NCBI GenBank assembly: GCA_019509685.1
Contig: JAEKLU010000182.1
Span: 1 to 5,309 of the forward strand
Direction of reading: 5' to 3'
Source of the DNA: Mesorhizobium sp.
GTDB lineage: Bacteria; Pseudomonadota; Alphaproteobacteria; Rhizobiales; Rhizobiaceae
DNA length: 5,309 nucleotides
Shown here: positions 1-5,309 of the stretch, piece by piece
Layout of the letters: every line of letters begins with the position of its first letter
Numbering within the stretch: the first letter of the stretch is position 1
Program-made: the position numbers and the translations under genes
The notes under the pieces: model-generated
Seen by the model: only the letters and a program-made list of their open reading frames with translations
Database searches by the model: none
What the model was told of the DNA's origin: nothing

Positions 1-33
1 GAAGGTTGTGTCCAACTTTCGGGGGTCAGTTCA
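1..33. mobile_element. Terminal inverted repeat of an IS3-family (IS150-like) insertion sequence, partial
   Basis: Read on the minus strand from position 33 leftwards, the sequence starts TGAACTGACCCC and continues through CGAAA to GTTGGAC. This matches from memory the pattern of IS150-group ends (TG, then ACTG, a C-run, and GTTGGAC about 20 bases in). IS3-family elements start with TG and end with CA, which places the outer tip at base 33 and the element body to the left, outside the window. No transposase sequence is present, so the subgroup and whether this is the left or right end cannot be decided. A solo remnant is also possible. The window may start here because an assembly contig broke in the repeat, but that is a guess. 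Confidence 0.7.
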
Positions 34-50
34 CTCGAAGGCGGGTTTTT
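34..50. terminator. Half of a rho-independent terminator, apparently interrupted
   Basis: On the plus strand this reads CTCGAA, then GGCGGG (40-45), then five T (46-50). On the minus strand, the sense of rpmE, it is an A-run, CCCGCC, and TTCGAG, which is the rising arm and loop of a hairpin. The matching arm (GGCGGG plus T-run in the rpmE direction) is absent, because the insertion-sequence tip begins right after the loop. The intact site was probably a symmetric, bidirectional terminator about 26 bases downstream of the rpmE stop. The half-terminator is seen directly; the former whole is inferred. Confidence 0.55.
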
Positions 51-75
51 GATCTGCGACAAAGCGGGAAAGGGC

Positions 76-297
76 TTAGAGGCCGAAACCCTCGAAACGC
101 TTCTTGAACTTCGACAGGCGGCCGCCGCGGTCGAGCAGGGTCTGCTGGCCGCCGGTCCAGGCCGGGTGCGTGGTCGGGTCGATGTCGAGGTTCATCGTGT
201 CGCCTTCCTTGCCCCAGGTCGAGCGCGTCTGGTACTCGGTGCCGTCGGTCATGACGATCTTGATGGTGTGGTAGTCGGGATGGATATCGGCCTTCAT
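76..297 (-). CDS. rpmE: 50S ribosomal protein L31
   Basis: This 73-residue protein is a component of the large ribosomal subunit; in known ribosomes L31 lies at the central protuberance and helps bridge the two subunits. Recognisable L31 features are HPDYH near residues 6-10, STWGKEGD near 26-33, [14 protein letters not shown] near 37-50, and the basic end [16 protein letters not shown]. There are no cysteines, so it is the zinc-free form, as expected in alphaproteobacteria, and not the zinc-ribbon form that acts as a zinc store in other bacteria. Length is normal and complete. The ATG start has an AGGA ribosome-binding site nine bases upstream. The gene stands alone, divergent from the ABC exporter, with a leader of about 110 bases carrying a hairpin and a downstream terminator that seems to be cut by an insertion sequence. 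Confidence 0.96.
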   Translation of the reverse strand: MKADIHPDYHTIKIVMTDGTEYQTRSTWGKEGDTMNLDIDPTTHPAWTGGQQTLLDRGGRLSKFKKRFEGFGL

Positions 298-306
298 TGT
301 CTTATT

Positions 307-310
307 TCCT
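307..310 (-). promoter_or_regulatory. Ribosome-binding site of rpmE
   Basis: AGGA on the minus strand, nine bases before the ATG at 297. The bases just upstream in the mRNA are rich in GGC and GCC (about 311-325, including the self-complementary GGCTAGCC), so the site could be partly masked by local folding. Confidence 0.7.
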
Positions 311-371
311 GGCTAGCCGGCGCCTGGTGACGGGCCAATGGCCTGCGTCGATGCGCCCCTTTTTAAAACTC

Positions 372-401
372 GAAGCCGCAGCTATTGAAAGCCACGGCTT
401 C
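372..401 (-). promoter_or_regulatory. Hairpin in the predicted rpmE mRNA leader
   Basis: Bases 372-383 and 390-401 form a 12-bp stem around a six-base loop (384-389). In minus-strand RNA, the sense of rpmE, all twelve positions pair: ten Watson-Crick and two adjacent G-U wobbles. In plus-strand RNA the two wobble positions become C/A mismatches, so the structure favours rpmE-sense RNA. It starts about ten bases after the predicted transcription start and ends 74 bases before the rpmE start codon. It is followed in the RNA by GAG, four U and then A-rich sequence, so it is not a convincing terminator. It might be a ribosomal-protein leader that binds L31, a 5' stabilising structure, or chance. 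The pairing is seen; the role is inference. Confidence 0.5.
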
Positions 402-417
402 TAAAACGGTCGGCGAG

Positions 418-446
418 CCTATACATCAGCCGGAATTGAATCACAA
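418..446 (-). promoter_or_regulatory. Candidate housekeeping promoter of rpmE
   Basis: On the minus strand TTGTGA (441-446) and TATAGG (418-423) are separated by exactly 17 bases, fitting the -35 and -10 elements of a sigma-70-type promoter. Transcription would start near base 411, giving a leader of about 113 bases that includes the hairpin at 372-401. The call rests on consensus matching only. Confidence 0.5.
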
Positions 447-466
447 GGCCGCGGCAAGCGCATATT
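436..466 (+). promoter_or_regulatory. Weak candidate promoter of the ABC exporter gene
   Basis: TTGAAT (436-441) followed by CATATT (461-466) gives a 19-base spacer, and a 17-base spacer would give the poorer CGCATA (459-464). Either puts the start of transcription about 20 bases before the Shine-Dalgarno site at 491. The element overlaps the -35 region of the divergent rpmE promoter candidate, so the two could compete for polymerase. The match is poor and is offered only as the best visible candidate. Confidence 0.22.
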
Positions 467-490
467 GAAGCGCATAACCGCCAGACGGCC

Positions 491-496
491 AGAGGA
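491..496 (+). promoter_or_regulatory. Ribosome-binding site that decides the ABC exporter start
   Basis: AGAGGA lies seven bases before the ATG at 504. The frame is open further upstream to a TTG at 465, but that codon has no convincing Shine-Dalgarno sequence before it, and the 13 extra residues do not look like the family's N-terminus. The ATG at 504 is therefore preferred. Confidence 0.7.
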
Positions 497-503
497 CACG
501 CTC

Positions 504-2249
504 ATGGCGGATATCGGTGGCAGTCCAGAGGCGCGCAAGCGCTCGATCCGGCCGCTCCGAAACCTCTTTCCCTATGTCACCCGCTACCGCAAGCTGGCAA
601 TCGGCGCCATCATCTCGCTGATCGTGGCGGCGGTGACGACGCTTGCGCTGCCAATGGCCGTGCGGCGCATGATCGATCACGGCTTCCAAGCCTCGGGCAC
701 CATCTTCATCGCGGAATATTTCGCCGCCCTGGTGGCGATGGCGGCGTTGCTCGCCGCGGCTTCGGCCAGCCGCTACTATTTCGTCATCACCCTCGGCGAG
801 CGGGTCGTCGCCGATATCCGCCGCGACGTTTTTGCCCATGTCACGACGCTGTCGCCGGCCTTTTTCGACCAGGCCCATTCGGGCGAGATCGTGTCGCGGC
901 TTGCCGCCGATACCACGCAGGTGAAATCCGCCGTCGGCGCCACCGCCTCGCTCGCCTTGCGCAACGCCATCCTCGGCCTCGGCGCGCTGGCGATGATGGT
1001 CTTCACCAGCCCGAAGCTCTCCGGCCTGGTCATCGCCGCCATTCCGGTAATTGTCTTGCCGCTGGTCGCCTTCGGCCGCTCGGTGCGGCGCAAGTCCCGG
1101 CAAGCGCAGGACACACTAGCCGAAGCCACCGCCTATGCCAGCGAGCAGATCGGCGCGGTGCGCACGCTGCAGGCCTTCACCAACGAGAAGCTGGTCACCG
1201 GGCGCTTCACGGCTGCGGTCGACGCCGCTTTCGAAGCGGCGCGGGCCTCGGTCTTCGCGCGCTCGTTCCTCACCTTCTTTGCCATCTTCATGATCTTTTC
1301 CTCGGTGGTGGCAGTGCTGTGGTTCGGCTCGCGCGACGTGCTTGCCGGCACGATTTCGCCCGGAACGCTCAGCCAGTTCCTGCTCTATTCGGTCTTCGCC
1401 GCCGGCGCGCTCGGGGCGCTGTCGGAGGTGTGGAGCGAACTGTCGCAGGCGGCGGGCGCCGCCGAGCGGCTGACCGAGATCCTGGCTGAAGAGCCGACCA
1501 TCCAGGCGCCGGTCGACCCGCTGCCGCTGCCGGCCATCGCCAAGGGCGCGATCAGCTTCGACGACGTCTCGTTCTCCTATCCGGCGCGGCCGGACCGCGC
1601 CGCCGTGCATGGCCTGAGCTTCCAGGTGAAGCCCGGCGAGACGGTGGCGATCGTCGGGCCGTCGGGCGCCGGCAAAAGCACGGTCTTTTCGCTGATCCTG
1701 CGCTTCTACGACCCGGAGACCGGGCGCATCGTCATCGACGGCGTCGACCTGCGCGAGGCCGATCCGGCGGCGATCCGTGCGCGCATCGCCATCGTGCCGC
1801 AGGACGTCACCATCTTCGCGGCAAGTGCTGCCGACAATATCGGCTTCGGCCGGCCGGGCGCCAGCGAGGCGGAGATCGAGGCGGCGGCCAAGGATGCGCT
1901 TGCCGACGAGTTCATCCTCAAGCTCGAGAAGGGCTATGACAGCCAGGTCGGCGAGCGTGGCGTGACGCTGTCGGGCGGCCAGCGCCAGCGCATCGCGATC
2001 GCCCGCGCCATCCTGCGCGACGCGCCGATCCTGTTGCTCGACGAGGCAACTTCGGCGCTCGATGCCGAAAGCGAAACCCTGGTGCAGACCGCGCTGGAGC
2101 GGTTGATGCGCGGTCGCACCACCATCGTCATCGCCCACCGGCTGGCGACCGTGCTGAAGGCCGACCGCATCCTGGTCATGGATGGCGGGCGTATCGTCGA
2201 GGAAGGCACGCATCAAAGCCTGGTAGAAACCGCGCCACACTTTTCCTGA
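504..2249 (+). CDS. MsbA-like ABC exporter, fused permease and ATPase
   Basis: This 581-residue half-transporter should act as a homodimer in the inner membrane, exporting a lipid or hydrophobic compound by ATP hydrolysis; the substrate is unknown. The membrane domain (about 20-310) has likely helices near 31-50, 67-93, 147-167, 171-190, 252-273 and 283-305. The ATPase domain follows: aromatic A-loop Tyr359, Walker A GPSGAGKST 385-393, Q-loop Gln433, signature LSGGQ 489-493, Walker B ILLLDE 509-514, D-loop SALD 517-520 and switch His545. All catalytic residues are intact. It resembles the MsbA-related alphaproteobacterial group, but nothing shows that it is the lipid A flippase itself. The C-terminus stops at HQSLVETAPHFS, lacking the usual final 15 or so residues (a LYARLxxLQF-like helix), probably a tolerable loss. 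The gene is divergent from rpmE and converges on the next gene with seven bases between stops. A TTG at 465 is a less likely start. Confidence 0.92.
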   Translation: MADIGGSPEARKRSIRPLRNLFPYVTRYRKLAIGAIISLIVAAVTTLALPMAVRRMIDHGFQASGTIFIAEYFAALVAMAALLAAASASRYYFVITLGERVVADIRRDVFAHVTTLSPAFFDQAHSGEIVSRLAADTTQVKSAVGATASLALRNAILGLGALAMMVFTSPKLSGLVIAAIPVIVLPLVAFGRSVRRKSRQAQDTLAEATAYASEQIGAVRTLQAFTNEKLVTGRFTAAVDAAFEAARASVFARSFLTFFAIFMIFSSVVAVLWFGSRDVLAGTISPGTLSQFLLYSVFAAGALGALSEVWSELSQAAGAAERLTEILAEEPTIQAPVDPLPLPAIAKGAISFDDVSFSYPARPDRAAVHGLSFQVKPGETVAIVGPSGAGKSTVFSLILRFYDPETGRIVIDGVDLREADPAAIRARIAIVPQDVTIFAASAADNIGFGRPGASEAEIEAAAKDALADEFILKLEKGYDSQVGERGVTLSGGQRQRIAIARAILRDAPILLLDEATSALDAESETLVQTALERLMRGRTTIVIAHRLATVLKADRILVMDGGRIVEEGTHQSLVETAPHFS

Positions 2250-2256
2250 TATTGCT

Positions 2257-4359
2257 TTACGACCGGCTGCGACGGTAGACCATGAACAGCGGCACACCGA
2301 TGAACAGCGACAAGAGCAGCATGCTGGTGATGAGCTGTTGCTGGGACCTGTCGGGCTCGGCGACCGGCGCCGGATCTTCGGGCGGGTCCTGGTAGGCGAA
2401 GTTGAAGCTCCAGTCGATGTTGTCGCCGACGTCCTTCACCGACTTCAGATAGTCGCCGATCGCCTTGGCGGGAACCTCACTCGCCAGCGTCCGAAAATTC
2501 CACTCCACGTCGAAGGTTGTCGCCGTGTTGTTCCATGACGATTTCAGCGAAAGATAGGGCGTCGCGACATTCTTCATGTCCTCGCCGGAAAAGCGCGCCT
2601 TCAAATTGCTCACCGAAATGCTGTGACGGCGATAAACCGGCGATCCCAGCGAAATCGGCGCGGCGCGGTCCACCATGGTCGGCGTCGGCAGGTCCGTGCC
2701 GAGATCGGCGGCCTTGATCGGAAAATTCTTGACGAGATCGTTGGCGGCCAACGCCTGCGCCGGCAGCGTGTAGTTTTCCCGCACATTGATGATGTTGCCG
2801 TCGCGGTTGTCGAAGACGTCAAGCTTCGCGGCAGTCTCGATCCCCGGATAGCGCTTGGCGTAGTATTTCAGATAACCGTCCGACAGTTCGGTGGTCGACC
2901 GGCGGGCGAGCCTGCTGCGCATGCCGTCTGCATCGGCGCCTTCATAGGTCGAAAGCACGCTCAGCGTCAGGTGGCCGTCCGGCTTGTCTGGGAAGGAAAA
3001 GTCCTCGGCGACCTTGATGGACGGAGCCCTCAGGTCCTGGTCCGGCATCTTCTCCAGCTCGCCGGTGCCGAACAACGGCAGGGCAAAGCCATAGTTGGGC
3101 TGCCAGAAATCGCTGGCGTCGCCGCCCTGCAGGTAATTGGTGGCGTCGAGCCAATAGGTCTTGGCGCCGATCGTTGCCTTGACGATGGCGTGGTCGAAGT
3201 CGCGCAAGGCCGGCAGGTGCTGGTCCAGCGCCCGCCCCTGGTCGAGGTCGGCGAGCGCAACCTGCGCCGCGATGCCCAGCCGCTCGAGCGCCGAGGCCAA
3301 GAGCAGCGCCTTGTCCTTGCAGTCGCCAAAGCCGCTCTGGATGACCGTTGCCGGATCGCGCGGAATGTAGGAGCCGGAGCCCATCGACAGGCTGACATAG
3401 CGGATCTCGTCCTGGACGAGGCGCATCGCCTGGATCATGCGATCCTCCGGCTGCGGATGCTTGGCCGCGATGTCGTCCAGCTTGGCGGCAAAAGCGGCGG
3501 GAAAGGTTGCCGCCGGCTTGTAATAAGGCTGAACCGCGTCGACGACGCTGCGCCAGCTTGCCGTCGACGAAACGTCGATCGATCCCCAGCTTGCAAATTC
3601 CGACGGCACGTTCTCCTCGACCTTTACGGGTTTCGGATTGGCGATCTCCCAGAGATAAACAGAGTCGCTTCCCGATGCGGAGATGACCGGCCTGATCGTG
3701 GTGCCTCTGGGCTTGATCGCGAGCGGCTGCGCGGCCGGCCAGATGACGCTGGTGCGGATCAACCCCACAGGGTCTTCCCACTCGGTCGAGAAACCGTAGA
3801 AGAACATGTCCTTGCCGACGAGCGGCGTCGTCTCGTAGGTCTCGCCATAGTCGATGACGTCGCCGACGCGCACGTCGTCGATGTTGATATGGGCGGTCAG
3901 CCAGCCGTCATAGATGCCCTTTTCGGCGTCTTTCTCCTGCCGGAAAATGTCGAACTTCACATCGTCCAGCCGGTCCAGCACCTGGCCGTCGCGGATGATG
4001 CGCAGATGGTTGAGCGTGACCTTGTGGCGCGACGGATCGAACTGCAGGTCGATGCCCGCGCCCTGGTCCAGGCCGGGGCGGTCGACGATCTTGTAGACCA
4101 TGCGCGAATAGTCATCGTAGCCGTGATCGCGATGGATGATCTGCTCGTCGGCCAACAGCCAGGAAATGCCGTTCTTGATCTGGTCGGCGCGCGTTGGATC
4201 GGCCGTCGGGACATCGACGATTTTGATCCAGTCCGCAGCCGGTCCCTTGCGGACGATCTCATCGGCATTTGCCGAAGAGATCAGGCCGGCCAGTACGGCC
4301 AAAAAAACGACGAGGCAACGGAAAGACCCGAGCCCACGGAGACTGCCACCCACCAACAT
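2257..4359 (-). CDS. Exported, membrane-anchored DUF3857/transglutaminase-like protein
   Basis: This 700-residue protein starts with a signal peptide: basic residues at 8 and 14, a hydrophobic core about 15-29, and a likely signal peptidase I site after ANA (30-32). A DUF3857 region spans roughly 55-220, followed by a transglutaminase-like core about 270-410 with an apparent catalytic triad: Cys347 in GDCKDKA, His390 in DFDHA and Asp405 in YWLDATN. The remaining part is probably beta-rich. A hydrophobic segment at 676-695 precedes the basic tail RRSRS, so the body should face the periplasm and be anchored at its C-terminus to the inner membrane. In this superfamily the triad can support cross-linking, amide hydrolysis or peptidase chemistry; the substrate is unknown. 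An in-frame TGA directly precedes the ATG, so translation cannot start earlier; the Shine-Dalgarno sequence is weak. It lies 95 bases downstream of the M32 peptidase gene on the same strand and could be cotranscribed or have its own promoter. Confidence 0.88.
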   Translation of the reverse strand: MLVGGSLRGLGSFRCLVVFLAVLAGLISSANADEIVRKGPAADWIKIVDVPTADPTRADQIKNGISWLLADEQIIHRDHGYDDYSRMVYKIVDRPGLDQGAGIDLQFDPSRHKVTLNHLRIIRDGQVLDRLDDVKFDIFRQEKDAEKGIYDGWLTAHINIDDVRVGDVIDYGETYETTPLVGKDMFFYGFSTEWEDPVGLIRTSVIWPAAQPLAIKPRGTTIRPVISASGSDSVYLWEIANPKPVKVEENVPSEFASWGSIDVSSTASWRSVVDAVQPYYKPAATFPAAFAAKLDDIAAKHPQPEDRMIQAMRLVQDEIRYVSLSMGSGSYIPRDPATVIQSGFGDCKDKALLLASALERLGIAAQVALADLDQGRALDQHLPALRDFDHAIVKATIGAKTYWLDATNYLQGGDASDFWQPNYGFALPLFGTGELEKMPDQDLRAPSIKVAEDFSFPDKPDGHLTLSVLSTYEGADADGMRSRLARRSTTELSDGYLKYYAKRYPGIETAAKLDVFDNRDGNIINVRENYTLPAQALAANDLVKNFPIKAADLGTDLPTPTMVDRAAPISLGSPVYRRHSISVSNLKARFSGEDMKNVATPYLSLKSSWNNTATTFDVEWNFRTLASEVPAKAIGDYLKSVKDVGDNIDWSFNFAYQDPPEDPAPVAEPDRSQQQLITSMLLLSLFIGVPLFMVYRRSRS

Positions 4360-4366
4360 TCAAACC

Positions 4367-4417
4367 CGCTGACGTAAAGAGGCTCTGTTTTCAGAGTCTT
4401 TCGCGCCAAAGTAAAGA
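4367..4417. repeat. Direct repeats flanking an inverted repeat upstream of the transglutaminase-like gene
   Basis: Two 14-base copies, 4367-4380 and 4404-4417, share CGC, four variable bases, then GTAAAGA, and agree at 11 of 14 positions; they are 37 bases apart. Between them, touching the first copy, is an inverted repeat: CTCTG (4383-4387), loop TTTT, CAGAG (4392-4396). This extends to a 10-bp stem (4378-4401) if two G-U pairs are allowed in plus-strand RNA. There is no T-run after it in either direction, so it is not a good terminator for the upstream peptidase gene. It could be a regulator-binding site, but such short repeats may also arise by chance. Confidence 0.3.
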
Positions 4418-4454
4418 CCAGACCCATGTGTTTTGCGTTGTCAGCGGTGGCGTG

Positions 4455-5309
4455 TCAGCCGCCGTAGCGGTTGCGCAAGTGGTCGGTGAAATAGGCGGCG
4501 TTGAGCTTTTCGCCTGTGGCGCGTTGCAGCAGCTCGGGCGTCGACCAGCGTGAGCCCTGCGACCAGATTTTGCGGCGCCGCCAGTCGTTGATGGCGCTGA
4601 AATCGCCCTTGGCGAGGTCCGCGTCGGCGGACGGATGCTCCTTATTCAAGGCCGCCCATTGTTGCGCCGCCATCATGGCGCCCAGCGTGTAGGAGGGAAA
4701 ATAGCCGAAGGCGGCGCCCGGCCAATGCACATCCTGCATCGGACCGTCGGCCGGATTGTCGATGGTCGAAAGTCCAAGATAGTCGCGCATCCTGGCGTCC
4801 CAGGCTTCCGGCAGGTCCGCGGCTTCCAACTGGCCGGAGACAAGTTCCTGCTCGAGCTCGTAGCGCAGGATGACGTGCAGCGGATAGGTGACCTCGTCGG
4901 CATCGACGCGGATCAGCCCACGCTCGACATGATGGACATGCGGCAGGATGTCGGTGAGCGACCAGGCCTCGCCGAGATGCTTTTCGACCACCGGCAACGC
5001 CCAGCGCCAGAAGGCCGGGTTGCGGCCGATCTGCTTTTCGACGAACAGGCTCTGGCTCTCATGCACGGCCATGCCGCGCGCCTTGCCGAGCGGCCAGTGC
5101 GACCACGCCTTCGGCAGGTTCTGCTCGTAAAGCGCGTGCCCGGTCTCGTGCAGCACGCCCATCAGCGCCGACAGGAAATCGGAAGTCTTGTAGCGGGTGG
5201 TAATGCGCACGTCTGTCGGCACGCCGCCGCAGAAGGGATGGTGCGATACCGACAGCGAGCCATGGGTGAGGTCGAAACCGACCGCCGCCATCATGGCAAG
5301 GCCAAGCTC
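4455..5309 (-). CDS. M32-family metallocarboxypeptidase (carboxypeptidase Taq type), C-terminal part
   Basis: The N-terminus is cut by the window edge; 284 of the family's usual roughly 500 residues are present, and the frame stays open to base 5309. The enzyme should be a cytoplasmic metal-dependent carboxypeptidase that removes C-terminal amino acids from peptides. Counting from the internal Met at 5294, all five M32 hallmark motifs are visible: DVRIT 28-32, zinc-binding HETGH 49-53, HESQ 78-81 (its Glu is the third metal ligand), IRVDAD 128-133 and GPMQDVHW 184-191. The Met at 5294 is not a plausible start because coding sequence (ELGLA) continues upstream and the catalytic fold would be incomplete. 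The C-terminus NRYGG looks complete. No clear terminator follows, so read-through into the transglutaminase-like gene 95 bases downstream is possible. The role in the cell is probably general peptide turnover. Confidence 0.95.
   Translation of the reverse strand, partial: ELGLAMMAAVGFDLTHGSLSVSHHPFCGGVPTDVRITTRYKTSDFLSALMGVLHETGHALYEQNLPKAWSHWPLGKARGMAVHESQSLFVEKQIGRNPAFWRWALPVVEKHLGEAWSLTDILPHVHHVERGLIRVDADEVTYPLHVILRYELEQELVSGQLEAADLPEAWDARMRDYLGLSTIDNPADGPMQDVHWPGAAFGYFPSYTLGAMMAAQQWAALNKEHPSADADLAKGDFSAINDWRRRKIWSQGSRWSTPELLQRATGEKLNAAYFTDHLRNRYGG

Noticed and set aside
49..330. Open frame of 93 codons on the plus strand, over rpmE
   Set aside because: It lies almost wholly opposite rpmE, which is certain, has no recognisable domain and lacks a convincing ribosome-binding site.
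372..401. The hairpin as a rho-independent terminator
   Set aside because: In neither direction is it followed by a proper T-run. On the minus strand only four T follow, after GAG, and then A residues.
465..503. Extension of the ABC exporter to a TTG start at 465
   Set aside because: There is no good Shine-Dalgarno sequence before 465, whereas AGAGGA sits seven bases before the ATG at 504.
2222..2278. A frameshift near 2224 would read on to LLYDRLRR, resembling the usual exporter end LYARLxxLQF
   Set aside because: The spacing from HQSLVE would be about six residues too long, the similarity is short, and the stretch overlaps the conserved-looking end of the opposing gene. It is most likely chance.
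1116..2297. Open frame of 393 codons on the minus strand, opposite the ABC exporter
   Set aside because: The composition (many Arg, Asp, His, Gln) is typical of an antisense shadow. The plus strand encodes every ABC ATPase motif here.
2623..4377. Open frame of 584 codons on the plus strand, opposite the transglutaminase-like gene
   Set aside because: Its translation is rich in Arg, Asp, Gly and Val with no recognisable domain, as expected for an antisense frame of GC-rich coding DNA. The minus-strand gene has a signal peptide, conserved triad and membrane anchor.

Overview
The window looks like chromosome of an alphaproteobacterium of the order Hyphomicrobiales, most likely Mesorhizobium or a close relative. 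This rests on the high G+C content, GC-ending codon use, a cysteine-free 73-residue ribosomal protein L31 of the alphaproteobacterial type, and the general look of the other proteins. The genus is inferred from memory of such proteins; no search was run.

Layout from left to right. Bases 1-33 look like the outer tip of an IS3-family (IS150-like) insertion sequence whose body lies outside the window. It abuts one half of what was probably the terminator hairpin of rpmE (34-50). The rpmE gene, for ribosomal protein L31, follows on the minus strand (76-297). A 206-base divergent intergenic region (298-503) holds a well-placed candidate rpmE promoter, a 12-bp hairpin in the predicted rpmE leader, and a weaker candidate promoter for the gene to the right. 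An MsbA-like ABC exporter half-transporter runs on the plus strand (504-2249). It converges, with only 7 bases between stop codons, on a 700-residue exported, membrane-anchored transglutaminase-like protein with a DUF3857 domain (minus strand, 2257-4359). A 95-base gap with small repeats separates this gene from the C-terminal part of an M32-family metallocarboxypeptidase (minus strand, 4455 to the window edge).

The genes do not form an obvious pathway. They combine a translation gene, an inner-membrane exporter, a periplasm-facing transglutaminase-like protein and a cytoplasmic peptidase. No CRISPR array, defence system, tRNA or rRNA is visible. The most notable observations concern rpmE: a terminator apparently split by an insertion sequence, and a leader hairpin whose base pairing favours the rpmE-sense RNA. 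No clearly new multi-gene system is supported by the sequence.
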